Source: an archaeon (lineage in GTDB: Archaea; Nanobdellota; Nanobdellia; SCGC-AAA011-G17; GW2011-AR17). Taken from it: a stretch of 34,451 nucleotides of DNA. The notes under the pieces are model-generated. The model ran no database searches. It saw only the letters and a list, made by a program, of their open reading frames with translations, and had not been told where the DNA came from. The position numbers and the translations under genes are program-made. Where the stretch lies: contig JABHYY010000027.1 in NCBI GenBank assembly GCA_018653605.1, positions 1 to 34,451 on the forward strand, read 5' to 3'. This document shows, piece by piece, positions 1-7,283 of this stretch. Numbering within the stretch: the stretch's first letter is position 1; each line of letters starts with the position of its first letter.

Positions 1-79
1 AGATTACATCAGCATCTTCTAAAGTATACAACCTTAAAACAATTTCATCATCAACAATTAATTCAACTGGAACAACCAT
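1..79 (-). CDS. Partial CDS (N-terminus only), possible GNAT-type acetyltransferase
   Basis: Minus-strand reading from ATG at 79: MVVPVELIVDDEIVLRLYTLEDADVI..., running off the window; 'LRLYTLEDAD' resembles GNAT/RimJ-like N-termini. Confidence 0.45.
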   Translation of the reverse strand, partial: MVVPVELIVDDEIVLRLYTLEDADVI

Positions 80-140
80 ATAAAACCAAAATAAACTTCT
101 CTTATTTAAGCCTTTAGAACACTAAAAAAATAAAGAAAAA

Positions 141-1061
141 TTACTCTTCATCCCTTTTAACTTTCTTAATCTGATCCTTAAGATTCAACTTCTTCAAAAG
201 TTCTTTGTACCGATTCCGAATTGTAACTTCAGTAACACCAGCAATATCTGCAACCTCTCGCTGTGTTCTCTTCTCATTGTTAATCAGAGCAGCAACATAA
301 AGTGAAGCAGCAGCAATTCCAGTTGGTCCACGACCAGAAGTCAATTCAGAATTTTGAGCCATCTCTAAAATCTCAACAGCTTTAGATTGTGTATCAGCAG
401 TCAAACGCAAAGCACTAGCAAACCGAGGTATGTAATCAATAGGATTTGAAGGCAAAATTCTAATCTGCAACTCTCTTGTCACAAACCTATAAGTTCTACC
501 AATCTCTTTCTTATCAATACCAGAAGCTTCTGACAACTCATCAAGTGTCCTAGGAACCTCATGACGCCTACATGCAGCATACAAAGCACCAGCAACAACA
601 GACTCCATTGACCTACCCCGAACCAATCCTCTCTGTACAGCTAAAGTATAAATACGAGCAGCCTCTTCCTCAACACTCTTAGGCAACTTCAAATAAGAAG
701 CAACTCTTTTCAGCTCAGCAAGAGCCAACTTCAAGTTTCTCTCAATAGCAGTTGATATTCTATACTGCCATTTTCTCAATCTAAAAAACTTATTTTTACC
801 TTTCCCAGCCAACTTATAGATATCCTGCTTCTGACCAACATCAGTACCAAGACCTCTATCATATTTAGTATAACTCAAAGGAGCACCTGTTCTCCTTCTT
901 TTATTAGCATCATCAGAATCAAACTCTCTCCATTCCTGACCAAAATCAATCATTTTGTCTTCAATAACCAAACCACACTTTCTACAAGTAACTTCACCTT
1001 TATCAGCATGAACAATTAATCTTGTGTTTCCACATTCCGGACATTTTTTTATTTGTGCCAT
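141..1061 (-). CDS. tfb: Transcription initiation factor IIB (TFB)
   Basis: N-terminal zinc ribbon CPECGN...CRKCGLV, 'IDFGQEWREF', two cyclin-like repeats (GRSMESVVAGALYAACR; GRGPTGIAAASLYVAAL). Confidence 0.97.
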   Translation of the reverse strand: MAQIKKCPECGNTRLIVHADKGEVTCRKCGLVIEDKMIDFGQEWREFDSDDANKRRRTGAPLSYTKYDRGLGTDVGQKQDIYKLAGKGKNKFFRLRKWQYRISTAIERNLKLALAELKRVASYLKLPKSVEEEAARIYTLAVQRGLVRGRSMESVVAGALYAACRRHEVPRTLDELSEASGIDKKEIGRTYRFVTRELQIRILPSNPIDYIPRFASALRLTADTQSKAVEILEMAQNSELTSGRGPTGIAAASLYVAALINNEKRTQREVADIAGVTEVTIRNRYKELLKKLNLKDQIKKVKRDEE

Positions 1062-1184
1062 TTTTTATATAGAACCCCCAACAACAATCTTTATAAACAG
1101 TTTTAATTCATCATTTATAAACTTTTCGGTTTGAGCTTGCATTCAAAGCGCCAAATACCCTCTAAAACACACAAATAGTAAGCT

Positions 1185-1562
1185 TTAAACAAGAATACCA
1201 TTCAAAACAGCTTCTTGACCAGGTCTAGAAGTAATTCGAACCTTACCCAAAGGAGTTTCAACAACAGCACCTTTTGTAACAATGTTCCTTCTTACAAAGT
1301 GCCTATTAGCTGCATTCTCTAGAATAGTTTTAACTTCAACTTTAGAATACTTTTTTTTCTTAGGATCAAAAACATTAACAAGCTTGTCACTCATAAGAGC
1401 TTTCTTTACACTACCACCAGCAATTCTTGTAACTTTAACTTTTCTTTCACCAATCTTAGTAAGCATAGGCCTATTCCTAATTTCAAAAACTCTCTTACCT
1501 CTATAAGCTTTATATCTAGCTCCAGTAGATTGTCTCTTTGATCTTTGTGATGTTAAAACCAT
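1185..1562 (-). CDS. rps8e: Ribosomal protein eS8 (S8e)
   Basis: Archaeal S8e pattern: N-terminal KRQSTGARYKAYRGKRVFEIR, C-terminal GAVVETPLGKVRITSRPGQEAVLNGILV. Confidence 0.95.
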   Translation of the reverse strand: MVLTSQRSKRQSTGARYKAYRGKRVFEIRNRPMLTKIGERKVKVTRIAGGSVKKALMSDKLVNVFDPKKKKYSKVEVKTILENAANRHFVRRNIVTKGAVVETPLGKVRITSRPGQEAVLNGILV

Positions 1563-1600
1563 ACCTATAACAAAAAAATAGCACTTTAAAAACTTTTGGG

Positions 1601-1912
1601 TTAAGGCCTATCTAATAAGAACCTAAAAGGTAACATTTTTCTTGCAAGGGATATCCCCATTCCTTCATTAACAGTATCAACAACATGTTGAGGAATTTCT
1701 TCAAAAGCCAACCTAGCCATATAATCATCTAATATTGAATCTGAATCAGCCTCTGAATGAACAACAGGCCTTTCAAGCATCATATCAAAAATTTCTTCCA
1801 TTGCATCAGATCTATTACTATCCATTTCAAATCTCCTTTGCAATCTTTGTTGATACCGGCTGCTAGCTTTACCACCAATACCACCGAACATATCTATATA
1901 AACATCTGACAT
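1601..1912 (-). CDS. Hypothetical protein (start probably MSDVYIDMFGG...)
   Basis: ORF 1601..1951; the first 13 codons read through a TATA-like tract (tatatata), so the internal ATG at 1912 is the more plausible start. Confidence 0.5.
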   Translation of the reverse strand: MSDVYIDMFGGIGGKASSRYQQRLQRRFEMDSNRSDAMEEIFDMMLERPVVHSEADSDSILDDYMARLAFEEIPQHVVDTVNEGMGISLARKMLPFRFLLDRP

Positions 1913-2007
1913 AAACAAATTAAAAAACCACTTATATATATAGCTTGCCATTAGAAAGCTTTAAAAACAATAACCTTTTTTTCATAGACATTAAGGAGGA
2001 TTTAAAC

Positions 2008-2235
2008 ATGGTTGAAACAGAAAGACCCTTGGACGCATTGAATCAGGCAAGAGGAAAAAGAGTAATAGTAGAACTAAAAAATAAGTTACAATTAATTGGA
2101 AACTTAAAGGCATTTGATATTCATATTAATACCGTTCTAGCAGAAGCAGAAGAATGGGAAAATGGTGAAATGAAAAGAAAACTTGGTACAACATTTGTTC
2201 GTGGTGACACAATTGTACTAATTTCTCCAGCATAA
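2008..2235 (+). CDS. LSm/Sm-like RNA-binding protein
   Basis: ATG at 2008 preceded by SD-like aaggagga; [50 protein letters not shown]... Sm1 and Sm2 ([12 protein letters not shown]) motifs. Confidence 0.95.
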   Translation: MVETERPLDALNQARGKRVIVELKNKLQLIGNLKAFDIHINTVLAEAEEWENGEMKRKLGTTFVRGDTIVLISPA

Positions 2236-2237
2236 AA

Positions 2238-2402
2238 ATGACAAAAGGAACACCTTCACAAGGAAAGAAATCAGGTAAGACTACTCACATCAGATGTAGA
2301 AGATGTGGGAAAGCATCTTACCACAAAATTAAAGGAGTTTGCTCTAGCTGTGGCTATGGTAAAACTGCGAAAATAAGAAAGTATACTTGGCAAAAGAAGT
2401 AA
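2238..2402 (+). CDS. rpl37e: Ribosomal protein eL37 (L37e), 54 aa; absent from the ORF track
   Basis: [54 protein letters not shown]; CxxC...CxxC zinc ribbon; 2 nt after the LSm stop codon. Confidence 0.95.
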   Translation: MTKGTPSQGKKSGKTTHIRCRRCGKASYHKIKGVCSSCGYGKTAKIRKYTWQKK

Positions 2403-2463
2403 TTTTTTCTTAATTTTAAATTATATAACAAAGATTATTAAATAATAAAAACTCTATAATCTT

Positions 2464-3129
2464 ATGAAGTTAAACAAAGATTTTGTTTATTTAATTGGAA
2501 CTATTTATGGTGATGGTTATATTAAAGATGGAACCAAATCCAAAAGAGATTTATCAAGAGATTATAAAATTAGTTTTGAATTGACTGATATAAATTTTTT
2601 AGAAGAGATAATATTGCCCATATTTAAAACAATAATAAAAACAAAATCAAAAGTAAGAACTAGAAAAAGAAAAAACAAACAAAGGAGTGGTATTTTAGAA
2701 ATTAGAAATAAAAAACTATACCTTTTTTTAACTGAAAACCTCAAAACACACAAAGGTCCCAAAACAAGAGACGTTAAAATTCCTAAAATAATGAGAAATT
2801 GGCCTAATTCATTAAAATCTGAATTTATAGCTGGATATTTTGATACTGATGGAGGATTTAGAGGGAATACAATAGGTTTTTCAACAAAAACAAAAGATTT
2901 CCAAGAGTATACAATACAAATACTTAGAGAAAAAGGAATAATTTCTTCAAAAGAAAAATGGTTAAACAAAAAATATAATGAATATTATTATGGAATAAGA
3001 ATTAAAAAAGACAATATAGATAAATTTTTAAATACCTTCAGATTACGAAACAGTAAGAAACTAGAAAGTATCAATGCTAGATTCCCATGCACGGGTGCCG
3101 GAGCGGTCAAACGGGCTGGAAGATGTTAA
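2464..3129 (+). CDS. LAGLIDADG homing endonuclease, two motifs
   Basis: LAGLIDADG-like helices 'VYLIGTIYGDGYI' and 'FIAGYFDTDGGF'; the last 13 residues are encoded by the 5' half of tRNA-Leu. Confidence 0.9.
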   Translation: MKLNKDFVYLIGTIYGDGYIKDGTKSKRDLSRDYKISFELTDINFLEEIILPIFKTIIKTKSKVRTRKRKNKQRSGILEIRNKKLYLFLTENLKTHKGPKTRDVKIPKIMRNWPNSLKSEFIAGYFDTDGGFRGNTIGFSTKTKDFQEYTIQILREKGIISSKEKWLNKKYNEYYYGIRIKKDNIDKFLNTFRLRNSKKLESINARFPCTGAGAVKRAGRC

Positions 3130-3201
3130 GTAATTAATGTCTGGCTATGCTTAGGACCCAGTGGCTTAGTGTCTACGCAGGTTCGAACCCTGTCCCGTGC
3201 A
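3089..3201 (+). tRNA. tRNA-Leu(UAG) with a non-canonical 29-nt intron (predicted 3120..3148, position 30/31)
   Basis: Acceptor GCACGGG/CCCGTGC with A73; D-arm CCG-GAGCGGTCAAA-CGG; after intron removal the anticodon arm is CTGGG-CTTAGGA-CCCAG; long variable arm; T-arm GCAGG-TTCGAAC-CCTGT. Confidence 0.88.
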
Positions 3202-3249
3202 GATCTTTTTTTAACAAAATATTTAAACTTAAAGAAGTATAATAATATT

Positions 3250-3438
3250 ATGGAAATTGAAATAATAAACTTAATTGTATCCATTTTAACAACAGTTCTA
3301 TTAATTATTTGTTATATATTAACTATAAGAAGTTCAAAAATGCTAAAAGAGATTAAACCTGAATTTGATGAACTAAATAAAAAATTAGATGAAATCCATA
3401 GCGACCTAAAAAAGCATATTTCTAAAAGCAAAACATAG
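3250..3438 (+). CDS. Small single-TM protein (62 aa)
   Basis: The ORF track start (3169) lies inside tRNA-Leu; ATG at 3250 gives MEIEIINLIVSILTTVLLIICYILTIRSSKMLKEI... with TM helix and charged coiled-coil-like tail. Confidence 0.55.
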   Translation: MEIEIINLIVSILTTVLLIICYILTIRSSKMLKEIKPEFDELNKKLDEIHSDLKKHISKSKT

Positions 3439-3461
3439 CCGTCAAAGCTTATACTAACCCT

Positions 3462-4022
3462 TCAAAAATAAAGGATCTTAATTCTTTTCTCAATTCTATT
3501 TGTCATTTCAGCAAGAACCTTTGGTTCATCAAAATTTACCCAAACATCATAAGGAATTAAAAAGCCTTCAACAATATAGGACACAATAACTCTTCTAACA
3601 AAATCATCATCATCTAACCCTACATGCTCTTTCAAATAAGATTTTATCTCTAAAAATTCCTTCAAACTAACATGGTCCCAAAAATCCCTATAAACCAATT
3701 CAAACTTTTTCTTATATTGATTCATGTCAACAATTTCTGAAAACAAAACAACCTTTGATTTACATCTTCTTTGCAATTCTTCTTTATATTTTTTAAAAGA
3801 AAAATTTTGTTTAGCAAGAATTGATGCATTTGTATCAGCAATAATTTTAACATAATTCTTACCAACAAACTTTTCTTCAATCTCCTTAAACTCTATAAAC
3901 TTAGGAAGTTCTGTAAATTCATCTAATCTTTCACCATTAAAAATTTTAGCTAAATCTACATCAAAATCTAACTTACCATTCTTCAACACCCTTGGTGGAC
4001 ATTCCCAACTAAAGTATATCAT
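3462..4022 (-). CDS. Uncharacterised protein, paralogue of the upstream gene (WECPPR / ADTNASIL motifs)
   Basis: Shares 'F/Y-x-WECPxR' and 'K(I/F)(I/L)ADTNxxIL' with the 250-aa ORF; start overlaps that ORF's stop (ATGA). Confidence 0.75.
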   Translation of the reverse strand: MIYFSWECPPRVLKNGKLDFDVDLAKIFNGERLDEFTELPKFIEFKEIEEKFVGKNYVKIIADTNASILAKQNFSFKKYKEELQRRCKSKVVLFSEIVDMNQYKKKFELVYRDFWDHVSLKEFLEIKSYLKEHVGLDDDDFVRRVIVSYIVEGFLIPYDVWVNFDEPKVLAEMTNRIEKRIKILYF

Positions 4023-4771
4023 CTTCTACCTCCTTCATACAAAACAAATAACCATGGACCTCTATTCTTATTTCCTAAATAACAATTAGCTAAAACAGGA
4101 AATGTAAACATTGCCTCATTTGGTATTGCAACAGGATTTTGAAACCAAGCTTCACGAGATAAGGCCGTCCTAATAACATATTCTTCAGCAGCATAACTAC
4201 TAATGGTCCTTATCCCCAGTTCTATTAGTCTTTCATCCATTTCATTCACTCCAGTATGTTTTAATAATTCGTCTAATTCACCCTTAAATTTATTTTTTCT
4301 TAAATATTGAGTTTCAGGGACATTATCTCTCCTAAGAGCAAAACTATACTTAACTCTATTAAACACTTCCATATACTCCCTATTAAACTCACAAAGAATT
4401 TTAGAAAAAGGGAAAACTCTAATCACACCATTTGAAATCTCATCAGCCTTGTCTTGTAGTTGTTGAGAAAAATTTGTCATAAACCTACTAACCTGCCTTC
4501 TTTTAGTATCACTATCAACAGTTGCAGGATACAAAATCAAAGGGTTAGTATCAGCTAAAAATTTATAATAATTAACTTTGATTCCATCTTGCCTCAAAGG
4601 CAAAATGACTCTTTCAACAAACTCTCTTTCTAATTCAGATAATTTAACCATCCTAGTTTTTTCAACATCATCAACCCAATCACATTCATATTCTAAATCT
4701 CCTGCAACTTTCAAATCAGTTCTAATAGGACATTCCCAATTATAGAAAGTTATTGGCCTGCCATTATCCAA
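4019..4771 (-). CDS. Uncharacterised protein (WECPIR / ADTNPLILYP motifs); 5' end uncertain
   Basis: Long ORF; coding-like sequence continues upstream in frame (LIVFIDVRDYFVLNEKRTAIEDRVFLGN) with no ATG start; listed start is TTG. Confidence 0.7.
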   Translation of the reverse strand: MDNGRPITFYNWECPIRTDLKVAGDLEYECDWVDDVEKTRMVKLSELEREFVERVILPLRQDGIKVNYYKFLADTNPLILYPATVDSDTKRRQVSRFMTNFSQQLQDKADEISNGVIRVFPFSKILCEFNREYMEVFNRVKYSFALRRDNVPETQYLRKNKFKGELDELLKHTGVNEMDERLIELGIRTISSYAAEEYVIRTALSREAWFQNPVAIPNEAMFTFPVLANCYLGNKNRGPWLFVLYEGGRR

Positions 4772-4840
4772 ATTACCAAGAAAAACTCTATCTTCAATAG
4801 CAGTTCTTTTTTCATTTAAAACAAAATAATCTCTTACGTC

Positions 4841-4854
4841 GATGAATACAATCA
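4841..4854. repeat. Copy 1 of 14-bp word GATGAATACAATCA
   Basis: Exact match; preceded by tc, as in copy 3. Confidence 0.9.
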
Positions 4855-4937
4855 GTGCTCTGCACCTTAGCCTCAGTTACTTTCATTTTACTTTCTCCTG
4901 CATTTTAAGTCTGCTTGACTTTTTAGAAAAATCTTTT

Positions 4938-6179
4938 TTAATGATGAATACAATCACAACTTTTAAGTTTCTCAACAACACCAGAAACATCTAACTTATC
5001 TTCAATACCAGTTTCCATATTCTTCAAACTAAACTTGGCAGCTTTCAATTCATTCTCACCAACTACCAAAGCATATGGAATACCCATCTTGTTAACATAA
5101 TCCAAATTTTTAGAAATACTTTTACCTTTCAAATCAATATCACACTTAACACCAGCCACCCTCAACTCCTTAACAATCTTCAAACTTTCATTAAAACATT
5201 TTATTGGAATAACATAAACTTCAGTAACAGACTTACGAACTTTTTCCTTCCTTTTCAAAATTTCATAAATCGGTTCCAAACCAAAACTAATTCCAACAGC
5301 AGGCACTTCACCTTTACCCAAAAAACCACCAATCATTTTATCATATCGACCACCACCAGCAACAGAACTATCCAGCTCTTTACACTGCACTTCAAAAACA
5401 GTTCCAGTATAATAAGCCAAACCTCTAGCTAAAGTAAAGTCAATTTTATAATCACTAACTCCAAACAATTTCAAAAAATCTTCTAACTCATTCAACTCAT
5501 CCAACCCTTCATTATTTTTCAAACTTTTTTGCTTAACAATATCTAAAACTTTTTCACCATCAATACCTTTCTCTTCAAACTCTTTCTTAACACCTTCCTC
5601 ACCAATCTTTTCCAATTTATCCAAAGTTAAAATCGCACTATCTCTTTTACCCTCTTCAACACCAGCCTCTTCCATCATTGCATCCAACACTTTTCTATTA
5701 TTTATTCTAATAACAACTTTCAATCCAACCTTCTTAAAAAAATCAGAAGCAATAGCAACCATCTCTGCATCTACAAGCATAGACTTACAACCAGCCACAT
5801 CAACATCACACTGCCAAAACTCTCTCATCCTTCCTAACTTAATAGGCCCATCTCTAAACACTTTCTCAATCTGATACCTTTTGAAAGGCATCCTTAACTG
5901 AGGATTCATTGCAATAACCCTACAAAAAGGAACAGTCAGATCATACTTCAAACCAAGCCTTCTATCACCTTGATCTCGCAACTGAAAACCCTCTTTAAGT
6001 ATTTCAGCACCACCTGCATACTTTGCAGATAAAACATCCATTCTTTCCAAACAAGGTGTCTCTAAAGGAGAATAACCATACAACTCAAAAATCTCTCTTA
6101 ACTGATCAACAATCTTCTGCCTTAAGATTTTTTCCTCAGGCAAGAAATCCTTTGTTCCTTTAGCATTTAGTATTTTCAT
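4938..6179 (-). CDS. hisS: Histidyl-tRNA synthetase
   Basis: Class II aaRS motifs: motif 2 FRDGPIKLGRMREFWQCDVD, histidine motifs LARGLAYYTGTVFE and GGGRYD; ATG at 6179 (MKILNAKGTKDFLPEE) preferred over the listed ORF start, which reads into tRNA-His. Confidence 0.97.
   Translation of the reverse strand: MKILNAKGTKDFLPEEKILRQKIVDQLREIFELYGYSPLETPCLERMDVLSAKYAGGAEILKEGFQLRDQGDRRLGLKYDLTVPFCRVIAMNPQLRMPFKRYQIEKVFRDGPIKLGRMREFWQCDVDVAGCKSMLVDAEMVAIASDFFKKVGLKVVIRINNRKVLDAMMEEAGVEEGKRDSAILTLDKLEKIGEEGVKKEFEEKGIDGEKVLDIVKQKSLKNNEGLDELNELEDFLKLFGVSDYKIDFTLARGLAYYTGTVFEVQCKELDSSVAGGGRYDKMIGGFLGKGEVPAVGISFGLEPIYEILKRKEKVRKSVTEVYVIPIKCFNESLKIVKELRVAGVKCDIDLKGKSISKNLDYVNKMGIPYALVVGENELKAAKFSLKNMETGIEDKLDVSGVVEKLKSCDCIHH
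4944..4957. repeat. Copy 2 of 14-bp word GATGAATACAATCA (3' end of hisS)
   Basis: Exact match. Confidence 0.9.
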
Positions 6180-6202
6180 TGTCCACCTCTTTGAATATAA
6201 AG

Positions 6203-6304
6203 GACACCGGGCGAGAGTCGAACTCGCGTCTCGGGATCCACAATCCCAAATTCTAACCAATATTCCCCAAAGGGCGAACCCTTAAAGTTTAAACTACCGG
6301 TGTC
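6203..6304 (-). tRNA. tRNA-His(GUG) with a predicted 29-nt D-loop intron (6260..6288) and encoded G-1
   Basis: GACACCGG/CCGGTGTC acceptor (G-1:C73); anticodon arm TGGGA-TTGTGGA-TCCCG; T-arm GCGAG-TTCGACT-CTCGC; the D-loop carries an insertion that folds as a BHB; spliced length 73 nt. Confidence 0.87.
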
Positions 6305-6353
6305 ATATGTAAATAAAATATTCATCCACTTATAAAATTTTCCAAGAAAGTTC

Positions 6354-6403
6354 AAACTAACAAAGCCATCGATGAATACAATCACCACTTATATTGTTAG
6401 TTT
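6354..6403. repeat. 10-bp perfect inverted repeat upstream of tRNA-His
   Basis: AAACTAACAA (6354-6363) and TTGTTAGTTT (6394-6403), 30-nt spacer. Confidence 0.8.
6371..6384. repeat. Copy 3 of 14-bp word GATGAATACAATCA (upstream of tRNA-His)
   Basis: Exact match; lies between the arms of a 10-bp inverted repeat. Confidence 0.9.
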
Positions 6404-6465
6404 TCATAAAAACAATGGATGCAGAACTCCTATTTAAACCTTTCTACAGCCCCCTTATTAGTTAT

Positions 6466-7227
6466 TTATCTAATATATATAGCCTTAACAAACTTCTCTC
6501 TAATCAACCCAAGAATTAACACTAAAACCAAAACTCCAAGCACCATACCAACCCAAGCAAACCCAAAAAAGCTAGAAGTAATACTCCTAACAAACAAAAC
6601 TCCTAACAAAGCCAAAGCAAGACTAAAGCAAACAAACAAACCCAAGAAAGGAACAAACACCTTAACAAATCTCTTTCTAACCAATAATCTAAATCCTTTC
6701 AAACTCTTAATAACACTTTTCTTAACCAACAACACACCAAGAGTATACCATACAAAACTTATAACAAAAATCAAAATTAAATACACAGCAAGACTTAAAA
6801 AATCCCACCAAGAGTTAAATGAAAACAATAACAAAGTAAACACTTTATTCAAAATGTAAACAAGGACTACAACAAAAGGCAAACCAACTAAAAAATATTT
6901 TAAAAAATATCTCAAACTAAACTTCTTATCCAACAAAATAGAAAATGTTCTTCCTTGTGAAAGCAAAAATAACAAGTACCACCCCAATGGCAAAACTATA
7001 ATGATAAAAAAATAAGCTAAGTAAACAAGGCCAGAAAAACTTTGAACCAAAGTTTCAAACTGCATCAAAGTTGCATAAGTATTATCAGTCAAATTCAAAG
7101 AATCAAACTGGACAGTATACTCTTCAATCTGCCCCATCAAAATTCCAACTTTCATTTTAACATAAACAGCTAATAAGAAAGCCAATCCCAAGGCAACAAC
7201 ATCATACAAAAAAGGTCTCCACTTCAT
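6466..7227 (-). CDS. Polytopic integral membrane protein
   Basis: Multiple hydrophobic helices across 253 aa; same strand and just downstream of the giant secreted-protein genes. Confidence 0.75.
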   Translation of the reverse strand: MKWRPFLYDVVALGLAFLLAVYVKMKVGILMGQIEEYTVQFDSLNLTDNTYATLMQFETLVQSFSGLVYLAYFFIIIVLPLGWYLLFLLSQGRTFSILLDKKFSLRYFLKYFLVGLPFVVVLVYILNKVFTLLLFSFNSWWDFLSLAVYLILIFVISFVWYTLGVLLVKKSVIKSLKGFRLLVRKRFVKVFVPFLGLFVCFSLALALLGVLFVRSITSSFFGFAWVGMVLGVLVLVLILGLIREKFVKAIYIR

Positions 7228-7283
7228 ACTAGAAAAAAAGATCTAAACATTTAAATTAATATCGCTATTAAAAAAGAATTATT

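Noticed and set aside
2562-2969. 135-aa minus-strand ORF
   Set aside because: Antisense to the LAGLIDADG endonuclease, which has clear motifs.
3169-3249. N-terminal part of the 89-aa ORF (MSTQVRTLSRADLF...)
   Set aside because: Lies in the tRNA-Leu variable/T-arm region; internal ATG at 3250 is the likelier start.
4866-4875. tRNA-Thr fragment (agcctcag) upstream of the 250-aa gene
   Set aside because: Only an 8-nt match to tRNA-Thr; too short to support a remnant.
4941-4957. C/D-box sRNA suggested by aATGATGA near the 14-mer
   Set aside because: A C-box-like string exists at only one copy and no D box (CTGA) at suitable spacing was seen; it lies in hisS coding sequence.
6180-6260. N-terminal extension of HisRS (MVRIWDCGSRDASSTLARCPLYSKRWT)
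   Set aside because: This is translated tRNA-His sequence; ATG at 6179 gives a normal HisRS N-terminus.
6176-6388. 70-aa minus-strand ORF (MVIVFIDGFVSLNF...)
   Set aside because: Reads through the tRNA-His gene and the repeat/inverted-repeat region; not independently supported.
6419-6859. 146-aa plus-strand ORF
   Set aside because: Antisense to the polytopic membrane protein; Lys/Asn/Thr-rich with no motif.
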